Below, in pieces: positions 1 through 9,042 of a DNA stretch of 64,000 bases. The position numbers and the translations under genes are program-made. This stretch comes from Vibrio sp. SCSIO 43136 (GTDB lineage Bacteria > Pseudomonadota > Gammaproteobacteria > Enterobacterales > Vibrionaceae). The stretch spans positions 1,364,001 to 1,428,000 of the forward strand of contig NZ_CP071848.1 of NCBI RefSeq assembly GCF_023716565.1, written 5' to 3'. Position 1 is the first letter of the stretch; the number at the start of each line of letters is the position of its first letter. The notes beneath the pieces are model-generated. The model searched no databases and was not told the origin of the DNA. It was given only the letters and a program-made list of their open reading frames with translations.

Positions 1-966
1 CAACCAAACCTTCATGAGCACCTAGGAAGTGACCAAAGTAGCTTGAAGTGATTGCAGCGAATGCAACGATTGGGCCTAGGATAGAGATCAGAGGTGAAGC
101 GTGGATGTTTGCTAGGTAAGAAAGCACGCTTAGGTTTTGCTCTTGCGCTTGTGCCAGTTGCGCTGGAGAAAGCGATAGAACTACAGAGAACACGAAGAAC
201 ATCACAAAGCCCATCAGCATCATTGCTGCGCCACCTGTGATCATATCGGTTTTCTTAACCGCATCATCACCGTGTTGTAGACGTTGTTCTTTGGTGAACT
301 GGCTGATCACAGGGCTGTGGTTAAAAGAGAATACGATGATTGGGATCGCAAGCCAGATAACAGAAGGCATAGTGCTCCAATCTGGGGCTACTTCGATCAT
401 TGACGTGTTCCAGTCAGGGATCAGGTAAACAGACAATGCCAGTAAGATTGCTACCAATGGGTAAACCATTGCAGACGTAGCTTTGAGCATTAGATCTTTA
501 CCAAATACCACACCGCAAGTCATTGCTGCGATTAGCGCTCCAGAAAGGATTGGACGTGGAATCGTACCGAACCCCATTTGGTTTACTAGGAAAGAATCGA
601 CAGTATTGGTGATACCTACACCGTAAATTAGAACAATTGGGTAGATTGCAAAAAAGTAAGCAAAAGTGATGATATTTGCGCCAGTCTTACCAAAGTGTTC
701 TTCAACGGTGTCCGTGATATCGGCTTCTTTGTTTGATGCTGAAAGAACGAAGCGAGCGAGGCTCTTATGAGCAAACCAAGTCATTGGCAATGCTAGTAGG
801 GCTAGCATTACTAGAGGCCAGAAGCCACCAGCGCCAGCTTTGATCGGTAGGAACAGTACACCTGCGCCAACCGCTGTACCGAACAGGGAAAGAGCCCATG
901 TAAAATCTTTATAGGTCCACTTGGACTTATTAGTGTTAGTGGCGACTGTATTTGTAGTAGTAGTCA
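1..966 (-). CDS. sdaC: Serine/threonine:H+ symporter of the HAAAP family (SdaC-like), 5' part
   Basis: This is the first 322 codons of an inner-membrane amino-acid permease; the gene runs off the left edge, so its 3' end is not seen. The protein starts with a short Thr/Asn-rich cytoplasmic tail, then a first membrane helix with the GTAVGAGVLFLPI signature of hydroxy/aromatic amino-acid permeases. Many further hydrophobic helices follow, with the conserved PIIVFSFNHSPVIS stretch. Proteins of this kind import serine (SdaC) or threonine by proton symport and are often paired with serine deaminase, whose gene would lie outside the window. The ATG at 966-964 follows a long non-coding leader. SdaC and related YhaO/TdcC-like permeases cannot be fully told apart from this part, but SdaC is the best fit. 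Confidence 0.85.
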
Positions 967-1278
967 TAGTTAAAAACTCGTGAAATTTATTGGGAACAGG
1001 AATTTCGAGCGCTATTTTGCCGTTTTTATCAATAAATACTAGGTGTGAGATCAATAAAAAATAGTTGATTGTCGAATTGATTTATCAATTGTGCGAGTAG
1101 TCACGAAAAATACGTGCCACTCATGAGGAATACTAGGCCATTAGATTAGAAAATCTAATGTTGTTGGGTGGTTGTTAATAAGCGGTGATTCCTGAAACCC
1201 TTTATTAGCAAAGGGCGATCATTGATTTGGTGATTAGAATGGTTATAGGTGAATTAGTGACGTCTATAGCTGCTATTG
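967..1278. other. Intergenic leader upstream of sdaC with three inverted repeats
   Basis: There is no convincing reading frame here. Three hairpin-forming repeats are visible: AATTGA/TCAATT with a 4-nt spacer (1075-1090), a perfect 9-bp pair CATTAGATT/AATCTAATG with a 4-nt loop (1139-1160), and CCCTTT/AAAGGG (1198-1215). The region holds the sdaC promoter on the minus strand, so the first two are candidate operators or leader structures. The last may help end nudL transcription, but none has a proper T-run. Functions are inferred. Confidence 0.4.
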
Positions 1279-1881
1279 TTATGCAGTTGGGGCGAGCTTG
1301 TTGTGCAACTGTAGCTGAAGTGCATGGACTATCTGCGCTGTAACACCCCAGATTAGATGTTGCTCATAAGGCACGGCAAACACGTGATGCAGCCTATTTT
1401 TGCGTGGAACTTTAAGTTGATGAAGATTGTTGGGATTGAGCAAGAAACTGGCAGGAACCTCAAAAACTGACTCAACTTCATTATGGTCGATCTTGGTCTT
1501 ATAGTTTCTGTCAATATTAGCAATGACTGGTGTAACACTAAAACGACTGATGGTATCAAACGTTGGCAGTTCGCCGATTAGAGACACTTGAGACGGCATG
1601 ATTCCCACTTCCTCCCAAGCTTCCCTTACAGCGGTTGCATAAGCGGACGGGTCTTCGGGTTCTACTTTTCCGCCAGGAAAACTGACTTGCCCAGGGTGGT
1701 GGCGTAGGTGGGCGGCTCGTTTGGTTAGAATGACATGTAGGCCATTGGTACGCTCAACTAAACCAATCAATACTGCTGCTGGCCTTGGTGGTGCTTTAGT
1801 TGAAGCGTTTGCAAAGTGATACGGTGGAATTTCGTAGGGTGTTGAAAGATTGAATCGCTGCAAGAAGTCATACTTATCCAT
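1279..1881 (-). CDS. nudL: Nudix hydrolase, probable coenzyme A pyrophosphatase (NudL/YeaB type)
   Basis: A 200-residue cytoplasmic protein. Around residues 53-92 it carries the NuCoA signature (LTKR..HLRHHPGQVSFPGG) running directly into the Nudix box (REAWEEVGI). This combination marks the CoA-pyrophosphatase branch, which splits CoA into 3',5'-ADP and phosphopantetheine using Mg2+ or Mn2+. The metal-binding glutamates of REAWEEVG are intact and the length matches NudL. It lies near pabB and sdaC, as yeaB lies near pabB and sdaA in E. coli. The ATG at 1881 was chosen because the N-terminus lines up with NudL. In vivo substrate is known only for the family. Confidence 0.88.
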   Translation of the reverse strand: MDKYDFLQRFNLSTPYEIPPYHFANASTKAPPRPAAVLIGLVERTNGLHVILTKRAAHLRHHPGQVSFPGGKVEPEDPSAYATAVREAWEEVGIMPSQVSLIGELPTFDTISRFSVTPVIANIDRNYKTKIDHNEVESVFEVPASFLLNPNNLHQLKVPRKNRLHHVFAVPYEQHLIWGVTAQIVHALQLQLHNKLAPTA

Positions 1882-1982
1882 CGGCTAACTCTCATCCTCA
1901 TTCTAAGCTCTTTAGTTTAATACTAGCAGCTTGAATGAGAACAAGTGTTATTTCAAAGGGTAATGATGATAGATTTCATTTT

Positions 1983-3245
1983 TTAGTTGGCCGCCACGCT
2001 GTTGGCAATGAGCGATAGTTGGTTCCCTCCAGCTTGTTGAGCTTGGGTCAACGCCTTGCTCGCTTCATCGATACAAGCTTGGGTAGAAGTCTGCTTTTCG
2101 ATTTTCAAAACACCTGCACTGACGGTGTAGGGAATTTGCTGTTCGTTAAACATGGCAGGTTGGTTGCGAGTTTGAGCCAAGAACTCGTTGAGCTGCTCTT
2201 GTAGCTTATTAATATCATTGCCAGAGAGAAGCAATCCAAATTCAGCACCGTAAAATCTTGCTCGGATGCAGTGCTTAAATTGCGATTTGACCCGTTGGGC
2301 GAAGTGAATTAGAACTTGGTCTGCGCCTGTTGAACCATGAGTGGCATTGAGTTTCTGGAAATGGTCAATGTGGAAAACGACCAATAAGAAACAAAGGTTG
2401 CTCGCTTGAATGGTATCAAGTTTTTGCTCAACTTCCGTAATGAAGTTGGCTCGTGTCGGCAGGGAAGTTAAATAATCGATGGTCGTCTGACTCTTAATGT
2501 CTTCAATGTATTGCAGGCGCTCAACGTTTTTGAAAATCCTGCAGTAGAACTCTTCGGGGCAGAAGGGCTTGTGCATGTAGTCATCCGCTCCACTTTTAAT
2601 GAAGCGTGCAGAATGGTGTCCTTTCTCTAGCGAGGAATATCCTAAAATGACAATATCGCGCTCAACGAACAGCTTACGAATATTCTGCACCAAATCGACC
2701 CCACTCATTCCTGGCATTTCATAGTCGGTAACTACCAGCTTAATGTCTTTATTGTCAGCAATGGTGCGCAGGGCTTTTTTCCCATCTGGCTCGACGTATA
2801 GGCTGAAGTTTCTTCGCTCTAGTAAACTGGCCACGTAACTGCGAACAGAGAGAGAGTCATCGACAACCAACACACCGATCTTATGATTGATGAGTTGGCT
2901 TCTAAGAATACGTTGCAGGTAGAAATAGGCTTGAGCATTCTCTTTGGTGATGTAATCGACTATTGGGAGCTTAAGCAGTTCATTGCGAATTTTTTCACTC
3001 GCCCGTGCCGTCATAACGATGACAGGGATCTCTTCGTTAATCAGGTAAGGAATAGCTTGTCCTTCATAGGCGTCAGGTAAGCTGAAATCAACGGTAGCAA
3101 TGAAAAAATCGCTCTCCTTTTCGAGGATGCGTTTAACTTCTAATAAAGAGTAGGCAATTGTTACTTCATAGCCAGATGATTCGCCAATCCTTTGAATGAC
3201 TCCGGCTATAGATTTGTTGTCTTCGACGACAAGCATCTTTTTCAT
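1983..3245 (-). CDS. Response regulator with two receiver domains and a degenerate GGDEF domain
   Basis: A 420-residue cytoplasmic signalling protein. Receiver 1 spans about residues 3-118 (acidic pocket E8/D9, phospho-acceptor D53) and receiver 2 about 124-240 (D129/D130, D174). A GGDEF fold covers about 250-415. The GGDEF signature reads YGAEF (332-336): the first glycine and the metal-binding acidic residue are lost. The usual DID motif reads HID (292-294), and the RxxD inhibitory site is FKHC. It is therefore unlikely to make c-di-GMP and may act as a binding or protein-interaction output. No kinase gene is adjacent. The start at 3245 has an AGGGA box six bases upstream. Confidence 0.85.
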   Translation of the reverse strand: MKKMLVVEDNKSIAGVIQRIGESSGYEVTIAYSLLEVKRILEKESDFFIATVDFSLPDAYEGQAIPYLINEEIPVIVMTARASEKIRNELLKLPIVDYITKENAQAYFYLQRILRSQLINHKIGVLVVDDSLSVRSYVASLLERRNFSLYVEPDGKKALRTIADNKDIKLVVTDYEMPGMSGVDLVQNIRKLFVERDIVILGYSSLEKGHHSARFIKSGADDYMHKPFCPEEFYCRIFKNVERLQYIEDIKSQTTIDYLTSLPTRANFITEVEQKLDTIQASNLCFLLVVFHIDHFQKLNATHGSTGADQVLIHFAQRVKSQFKHCIRARFYGAEFGLLLSGNDINKLQEQLNEFLAQTRNQPAMFNEQQIPYTVSAGVLKIEKQTSTQACIDEASKALTQAQQAGGNQLSLIANSVAAN

Positions 3246-3316
3246 AGTTTATCCCTAGCTAGCCAATTGTTTAGTTATGCTTATGAGATAAATATAGGAG
3301 TAAATTGGAAAAACGG

Positions 3317-3346
3317 TAAAAAAGCGGAGCCCGATTTGAGGCTCCG
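3317..3346 (-). terminator. Rho-independent terminator after pabB
   Basis: Perfect 7-bp stem CGGAGCC/GGCTCCG (3325-3331 with 3340-3346), followed on the minus strand by a run of T (A's at 3318-3323 on the plus strand). It lies just past the pabB stop codon and separates pabB from the downstream response regulator. Confidence 0.85.
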
Positions 3347-3352
3347 AATTGG

Positions 3353-4723
3353 TTATTTTTCGAGTGTTGGCAAGATTCGACTCAACTTGTCGAGTGTTTC
3401 TTGGTATTCAGCATCGACTTGGCTGTCAGCAACCAGTCCTCCGCCAGCCCAAGCGTGGATCTTACCTTTGTCAGTGATCAAGGTGCGGATGGTGATACTA
3501 GAGTCCATTTGACCGCATCGGCTGATGTAACCAATACTGCCACAATAGGCACTACGACGATGGGGCTCTAGCTCTTCGATGATTTCCATTGCCCTAACTT
3601 TAGGTGCACCCGTAATCGAGCCACCAGGGAAACAGGCTCGCAGTAGATCAGTTGCACTGTATTGTGAATCCAGTTTGGCCCGAATTGTACTAACTAGGTG
3701 ATGAACCGCTGGGAAGCTCTCAACTTCAAATAGATGAGGTACATGAACGCTGCCAGGTTTAGCCACACGACCGATATCATTACGTAACAGATCAACGATC
3801 ATTAAGTTCTCTGCTTGGTCTTTGTCAGTGGTTTTGAGTTCTTGTGCTAGTAACTCATCAGCGCTTTTATCTTCGAGATTACGCGGACGCGTCCCTTTTA
3901 TTGGCTTGGTTTCAATAAGATCGCCTTTGAGCTCTAAGAAGCGCTCTGGAGAGACACTTAATATTGCATTATCTGTGGTACGAATGAATGCCGAGAAAGG
4001 GGCTCCGTTAGCCTGTTCCAGCTTGTTGTATGCAAGCCACTCACTGCCTTGGTACTCAGCACTAAAACGCTGCGCCAAGTTGATCTGATAGCAATCACCC
4101 GATTGGAGATAAGCCTGCACTTTCTCAAAGCGGCTTGCGTATTGGGCTTTATCCATGTTGGATGCCCAAGCCGTAGTCAGTGCAAAAGCAGGTTTGGCTG
4201 GACAAGTTTGGGCGAGCAGGTTTTGATAGTTTTCTTGAGCATTCACACCGACGGCATAGGCTTTCTTTAATTGGTGATCGGCTATGATTGCCCAATCATA
4301 AATTCCCACCGCCATGTCTGGTGCGCCCAGATCTTGCTGCGCAATGGCTGGAATTTTCTCTACGCAACGCCCAAGATCGTAACTGAAGTAACCTAAAGCG
4401 CCACCAAGAAAAGGAATATCTGCAATCGGTTCGAGCTCACCCAGAAGCTTTTTTTGCCAAATGTCGAGCAGGGTAAACGGGTCTTCTCGACTAATTTCTA
4501 CTTTTCCTTGGTATTCTACCTGAGATTCTTGCCCCCTAGTTTCAATGGTTGCAACAGGGTTGGTCACCAAGATATCGAACCGATTATCTGGATGCGCTGG
4601 TGATACAGAGCGAAGTAACATCGACCATGGCGTTGATTCAATAGAAGAAAACAGCGATTGAGCCAAGTCTAGCTGATAGTCGATAGAGAAAATTGCGAAA
4701 TTTTGCGCAGATGTGTAATTCAT
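3353..4723 (-). CDS. pabB: Aminodeoxychorismate synthase component I
   Basis: Makes 4-amino-4-deoxychorismate from chorismate, using ammonia from the glutaminase PabA, in p-aminobenzoate and folate synthesis. The 456-residue product has the Anth_synt_I N-terminal domain and a chorismate-binding C-terminal half with ETKPIKGTRPR (the PabB-type PIKGT lysine), DLLRNDIGRV, GSITGAPK and GGGLVADS. Length matches E. coli PabB (453 aa). The ATG at 4723 is preferred over an in-frame TTG at 4741, which would add six residues; neither has a strong ribosome-binding site. It is divergent from the fumarase gene. TrpE is unlikely because the PIKGT motif and folate-type context favour PabB. Confidence 0.93.
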   Translation of the reverse strand: MNYTSAQNFAIFSIDYQLDLAQSLFSSIESTPWSMLLRSVSPAHPDNRFDILVTNPVATIETRGQESQVEYQGKVEISREDPFTLLDIWQKKLLGELEPIADIPFLGGALGYFSYDLGRCVEKIPAIAQQDLGAPDMAVGIYDWAIIADHQLKKAYAVGVNAQENYQNLLAQTCPAKPAFALTTAWASNMDKAQYASRFEKVQAYLQSGDCYQINLAQRFSAEYQGSEWLAYNKLEQANGAPFSAFIRTTDNAILSVSPERFLELKGDLIETKPIKGTRPRNLEDKSADELLAQELKTTDKDQAENLMIVDLLRNDIGRVAKPGSVHVPHLFEVESFPAVHHLVSTIRAKLDSQYSATDLLRACFPGGSITGAPKVRAMEIIEELEPHRRSAYCGSIGYISRCGQMDSSITIRTLITDKGKIHAWAGGGLVADSQVDAEYQETLDKLSRILPTLEK

Positions 4724-4851
4724 TTGTGTATTTTGTGACAAAAAGAGTAATGCTTGCGTAGCGCCTGATGGCGAGCAAGAGTATCATAATACTCACAAAA
4801 ATGGGTGTTCTACCCAAGCTGGAAGTACAAATAATAATATCGAGGCAAGCA

Positions 4852-6366
4852 ATGACGGTCATTCGAAAGCAAGATCTTATCAGCAGTGTGGCAGACGCAC
4901 TGCAATACATCTCTTATTACCACCCTCTAGATTTCGTGCATGCATTGAATGATGCATATGAGAAAGAGCAAAGCCAAGCGGCGAAAGATGCGATTGCGCA
5001 GATCTTGATTAACTCTCGAATGGCAGCCGAAGGTCATCGCCCTATCTGTCAAGATACAGGTATCGTGACCTGTTTCGTTAAAATTGGTATGAATGTGCAG
5101 TGGGAAACCGATCAAACTGTGCAAGAGATGGTTGATGAAGGTGTTCGTCAAGCGTACAACAACCCAGATAACCCGCTACGTGCGTCAGTATTGATGGACC
5201 CTGCGGGTAAACGCATCAACACCAAAGACAATACCCCTGCGGTGGTATACATCGACATGGTACCGGGTGACAAAGTTGAAATTCAAATCGCTGCAAAAGG
5301 TGGCGGTTCTGAGAACAAGACTAAGATGGTGATGCTGAACCCATCGGACGATATTGCAGAATGGGTCGAGAAGACACTGCCAACCATGGGGGCGGGCTGG
5401 TGTCCACCGGGCATGCTGGGCATAGGTATTGGTGGTACGGCAGAAAAAGCCGCAGTGCTTGCCAAAGAATCTTTGATGGAACACATCGATATTCAAGAGC
5501 TGATTGAGCGTGGACCGCAAAATGCTGAAGAAGAGCTACGTATTGATATCTTTAATCGAGTGAATCGTTTGGGTATTGGTGCTCAAGGTCTAGGTGGCTT
5601 GACGACGGTTGTGGATGTCAAAATCAAAACGGCGCCGACGCACGCAGCGTCTAAGCCTGTTTGTATGATCCCAAACTGTGCAGCGACAAGACACGTTCAC
5701 TTTACGCTTGATGGCTCTGGCCCTGCGGAACTTACACCTCCTAAACTGGAAGATTGGCCAGAAATTACTTGGGAAGCAGGTGAGAATACTCGCCGAGTAA
5801 ACCTAGATGATGTGACTGCAGAAGACGTGCAGCAGTGGAAAACAGGTGAAACCGTATTGCTATCGGGCAAGATCCTTACTGGCCGTGATGCGGCGCATAA
5901 GCGTATTCAAGGCATGCTTGAGAGCGGTGAAGGACTTCCAGAAGGCGTGGATCTTAAAGGTAAGTTCATTTACTACGTAGGCCCAGTAGATGCAGTTGGC
6001 GATGAAGTGGTTGGCCCTGCTGGTCCTACAACATCGACTCGTATGGATAAGTTCACTGACATGATGCTAGAGAAAACGGGCATCATGGGCATGATTGGTA
6101 AAGCAGAGCGTGGACCTGCAACCGTTGATTCGATCAAAAAACATAAGTCAGTTTATTTGATGGCTGTTGGCGGCGCAGCTTACTTAGTGGCGAAAGCAAT
6201 CAAGAAAGCGCGTGTGGTAGCGTTCGAAGATCTTGGTATGGAAGCTATCTACGAGTTTGAAGTGGAAGATATGCCGGTTACTGTTGCCGTTGATTCAGGT
6301 GGTGCAAATGCTCACCAAATCGGTCCAGACACATGGAAAGTTAAAATCGCCGAAATGGATAGTTAA
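4852..6366 (+). CDS. fumA: Class I (iron-sulfur) fumarate hydratase
   Basis: Interconverts fumarate and L-malate in the TCA cycle with an oxygen-sensitive [4Fe-4S] cluster. The 504-residue protein carries both class I halves: an N-terminal Fe-S domain with cluster cysteines in RPICQDTG and PNCAATRHVHF, and a C-terminal beta domain with KGKFIYYVGPVD, GPTTSTRMDKF and MIGKAERG. An upstream in-frame ATG at 4768 exists, but the ATG at 4852 has a GAGG box six bases before it and begins the conserved N-terminus. The gene stands alone and ends at a terminator. The symbol denotes the FumA/FumB type; the two paralogues cannot be separated by sequence alone here. Confidence 0.92.
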   Translation: MTVIRKQDLISSVADALQYISYYHPLDFVHALNDAYEKEQSQAAKDAIAQILINSRMAAEGHRPICQDTGIVTCFVKIGMNVQWETDQTVQEMVDEGVRQAYNNPDNPLRASVLMDPAGKRINTKDNTPAVVYIDMVPGDKVEIQIAAKGGGSENKTKMVMLNPSDDIAEWVEKTLPTMGAGWCPPGMLGIGIGGTAEKAAVLAKESLMEHIDIQELIERGPQNAEEELRIDIFNRVNRLGIGAQGLGGLTTVVDVKIKTAPTHAASKPVCMIPNCAATRHVHFTLDGSGPAELTPPKLEDWPEITWEAGENTRRVNLDDVTAEDVQQWKTGETVLLSGKILTGRDAAHKRIQGMLESGEGLPEGVDLKGKFIYYVGPVDAVGDEVVGPAGPTTSTRMDKFTDMMLEKTGIMGMIGKAERGPATVDSIKKHKSVYLMAVGGAAYLVAKAIKKARVVAFEDLGMEAIYEFEVEDMPVTVAVDSGGANAHQIGPDTWKVKIAEMDS

Positions 6367-6418
6367 TTTAATCAGTCCCTTCACTCTTGTTAGGGAGAAG
6401 GGGATATGAACTGAATAT

Positions 6419-6454
6419 AGGTGTAGTTGCTTTTATAGCTCCTACACCTTTTTT
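6419..6454 (+). terminator. Terminator after fumarase
   Basis: Stem AGGTGTAG (6419-6426) with CTACACCT (6442-6449), closing a 15-nt loop and followed by a six-T run. It lies about 50 nt after the fumarase stop. Confidence 0.85.
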
Positions 6455-6548
6455 GATCCTGAAACCGTCATTCATCTCGCATTAAGCTAGATATTTGCAT
6501 ACTCTGTGGCTATTAAAGCAAAACGCCTGATTAGGCTGGAGTAATTGA

Positions 6549-7925
6549 ATGCAGAGAATTAGCCAAGAAGTGACGGATCTGGTAAATCGAGGTATGGATA
6601 GGCATCTTAAACTCGCCGTAACTGGACTTTCGCGTGCAGGTAAAACCGCTTTTATTACCTCGTTGGTTAACCAACTTCTCTACACGTCAACTCATGACAG
6701 TTTGCCTCTACTTCAAGTTAGTGCTGACGATCGATTAATTGGTGCCAAGCGTGAGCCACAAACAAACCTCTTAGTGCCACGGTTTAGTTACGATGAAGCG
6801 TTAGAGTATTTGTCCGCCGAGCCTCCGCAGTGGCCCAAGCCAACTAAAGATGTGAGTGAAATTCGCTTGGCTATTAAGTACAAACCGAGCTCTGGCGTGC
6901 TTAAATATTTCACTCAAACGGCCACCTTGTATTTAGATATTGTCGACTATCCGGGGGAGTGGCTGCTGGATTTGCCTTTACTTGAAATGGACTTTGAGCA
7001 ATGGAGCCAAACTCAGTTAGATTCACTGAAAGGTAAGCGACTAGAACTGGCAAAACCTTGGCTCGATGCAATGCAAGATTTTGAACTAGGTGCAGACGTC
7101 GATGAAAAGCGCTTGGCTGAGATAAGTGAGCTTTACACTGACTACTTGCATGCTTGCAAAGATGCGGGTTTGCATTGGGTACAGCCTGGACGTTTTGTAC
7201 TTCCTGGAGATCTTGCAGGAGCACCAGTGCTACAGTTCTTCCCAGTCAAAGCCTTGCCGGAAGAGACACAAAGTAAAACCAACCAATATGCGATGCTTAA
7301 GGCGAGATACGAAGAGTATCAAAACAAAGTTGTGAAGAAGTTCTATAAAGAGCACTTTTCAACGTTTGATCGCCAAATTGTGCTGGTGGATTGTTTGCAG
7401 CCTTTGAACGCTGGACAAGAGTCCTTTGGCGATATGCAGACGGCGATAGAACAGTTGCTCAAAAGCTTTAAGTATGGTCGCAGCAACCTATTGAGTCGCT
7501 TGCTTGCACCTAAGATAGATAAAGTACTGTTTGCTGCGACGAAAGCGGATCATGTCACTCCGGATCAGCATGCGAACCTTGTCTCATTGCTCAAACAAAT
7601 GGTGCACCCAGCGTGGCGACACGCAGCATACGAAAACATCGATATGAGTTGCATGAGCCTTGCCTCCATTACTGCAACAGAAGCGGGTTATGTTGCGTCG
7701 AATGGTGGCAATCAAGCGGCGATTCAAGGTGTTACTGAGCAGGGTCAGTCGATGACGTTGTATCCAGGAGAAGTTCCTGCGTCACTACCCGATGCCAAAT
7801 ATTGGCAACAGGCTGGATTTGATTTTCAAACCTTCCTGCCTAAGCCAATGGCGCTTAACCAGCCATGCGGTCATATTCGACTCGACAAGGCATTAGAATT
7901 TCTAGTGGGAGACAAGCTGCAATGA
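6549..7925 (+). CDS. ycjX: YcjX family P-loop NTPase
   Basis: A 458-residue YcjX-like (DUF463) protein. The Walker A loop GLSRAGKT lies at residues 26-33 of a helix-rich N-terminus, and LDIVDYPGEWLLDLPL supplies the switch/Walker B region. C-terminal motifs such as FAATKADHV resemble the base-recognition TKxD of G proteins. The family is a GTP-binding protein induced by envelope or heat stress in enterobacteria; its exact role is unknown. A GGAG box precedes the ATG. The stop codon overlaps the ycjF start (ATGA), so the two are translationally coupled, as in E. coli. Confidence 0.92.
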   Translation: MQRISQEVTDLVNRGMDRHLKLAVTGLSRAGKTAFITSLVNQLLYTSTHDSLPLLQVSADDRLIGAKREPQTNLLVPRFSYDEALEYLSAEPPQWPKPTKDVSEIRLAIKYKPSSGVLKYFTQTATLYLDIVDYPGEWLLDLPLLEMDFEQWSQTQLDSLKGKRLELAKPWLDAMQDFELGADVDEKRLAEISELYTDYLHACKDAGLHWVQPGRFVLPGDLAGAPVLQFFPVKALPEETQSKTNQYAMLKARYEEYQNKVVKKFYKEHFSTFDRQIVLVDCLQPLNAGQESFGDMQTAIEQLLKSFKYGRSNLLSRLLAPKIDKVLFAATKADHVTPDQHANLVSLLKQMVHPAWRHAAYENIDMSCMSLASITATEAGYVASNGGNQAAIQGVTEQGQSMTLYPGEVPASLPDAKYWQQAGFDFQTFLPKPMALNQPCGHIRLDKALEFLVGDKLQ

Positions 7926-8941
7926 GTGATTTAAAAACCAAGCAAGTTTTTGAGCAGCCGCTTTCAGACAACCCAAGCGATATTGAACTGACTGCTCAAG
8001 TACAATTTGAGTCAGCAGAGAAATTTGTACCGGTTTCGGTCGAAGAGCCGCAAATAGAGCAGGCCATTGCCGATGCCGTTAAGCCTAAAGGCAAGGGGCG
8101 CTGGCTTTTTGGTGGAATAGCAGCAACTTTTCTCGCACTAGTGGGCTGGCAAGGGGTCGATAGTGTAGTGACTGCGTTGCAGGCTGGTGATTGGCTAGGC
8201 CTAGGCTGGGGTGGATTTATCGCTGCATTGTCTGCGCTAGGGGGCAGTGCGCTTGCTAAAGAGTGGTGGAAATTGCGTCGGCTTAAACAGCGCTTTTCAA
8301 CCCAAGAACAAGCGGTAGAGCTGTTAGAGTCTGATCAATTGGGTAAAGCCAAACCATTTTGCCAGCAACTGGCCAAGCAAAGTGAATTACCAGCAGAACA
8401 CACAGGCTATGAGCGATGGATTAATGCGGTTAACAGTACTCACAGCGATCAAGAAGTGCTAACCATGTACGACAGCTTTGTACTTGAAACGCTAGACCAA
8501 AAAGCGAAAAAGCTGATCGCAAAGTCAGCCGGTGAATCGGCGCTGTTGGTTGCTATCAGCCCATTAGCGATTGCGGATATGTTGTTGGTTGCCTGGCGTA
8601 ATTTAAAGCTGGTTAATGACCTTGCTAACCTGTACGGGGTGGAGCTGGGGTACTGGTCTCGCATTCGCTTACTCAAGTTAGTGTTTGTGAACATGGCTGC
8701 TGCCGGAGCTACTGAGCTCGTCGCCGATGCCAGTATGGATCTACTGTCGATGGATCTCGCTGGCAAGCTATCGACTCGCGCTGCTCAAGGGTTAGGTGTT
8801 GGGCTTTTAACGGCAAGGTTGGGCTTAAAGGCTGTTCAGTTGGTGAGACCACTACCGTGGCAAAAAGATAAGCAAATTAAAATCGGTGAGATACGTAGCT
8901 CGATTTTACAGCGATTAAAACCTGCTAAAAACGACGCATAA
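7922..8941 (+). CDS. ycjF: YcjF family inner-membrane protein (TIGR01620)
   Basis: A 339-residue membrane protein coupled to ycjX. A charged, probably cytoplasmic N-terminal tail of about 70 residues precedes two hydrophobic segments (roughly 75-95 and 100-120). A soluble helical region follows, then a C-terminal segment with conserved AISPLAIADMLLVAWRNLKLV typical of YcjF. An upstream in-frame GTG or ATG would start inside ycjX; the ATG at 7922, overlapping the ycjX TGA, is the natural start. Function is unknown. The fixed pairing with YcjX and location before tyrR argue for a shared envelope role. Confidence 0.9.
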   Translation: MSDLKTKQVFEQPLSDNPSDIELTAQVQFESAEKFVPVSVEEPQIEQAIADAVKPKGKGRWLFGGIAATFLALVGWQGVDSVVTALQAGDWLGLGWGGFIAALSALGGSALAKEWWKLRRLKQRFSTQEQAVELLESDQLGKAKPFCQQLAKQSELPAEHTGYERWINAVNSTHSDQEVLTMYDSFVLETLDQKAKKLIAKSAGESALLVAISPLAIADMLLVAWRNLKLVNDLANLYGVELGYWSRIRLLKLVFVNMAAAGATELVADASMDLLSMDLAGKLSTRAAQGLGVGLLTARLGLKAVQLVRPLPWQKDKQIKIGEIRSSILQRLKPAKNDA

Positions 8942-9006
8942 TTGTGCACACAGTGTTGATTTCATGCCTGATTTCTTGACTGGAATAGCCGCTTGACTCA
9001 GACTTA

Positions 9007-9026
9007 GTGTCAACTTTTCCTGACAC
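9007..9026. promoter_or_regulatory. Inverted repeat in the tyrR leader
   Basis: GTGTCA (9007-9012) and TGACAC (9021-9026) form a perfect 6-bp pair with an 8-nt spacer, ending 16 nt before the likely tyrR start. It could be a protein-binding site for tyrR autoregulation or a small leader hairpin. It does not match the TGTAAA-N6-TTTACA TyrR box well, so the regulator is unknown. Confidence 0.35.
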
Positions 9027-9042
9027 CCTAATGGACAACACT

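Noticed and set aside
8449..8766. Minus-strand frame of about 105 codons opposite ycjF
   Set aside because: Shadow of ycjF, with no ribosome-binding site or family resemblance.
9031..9042. Alternative ATG start for tyrR at 9031
   Set aside because: Adds four residues before the conserved ACT-domain start and has no better ribosome-binding site; the GTG at 9043 aligns with the E. coli protein.
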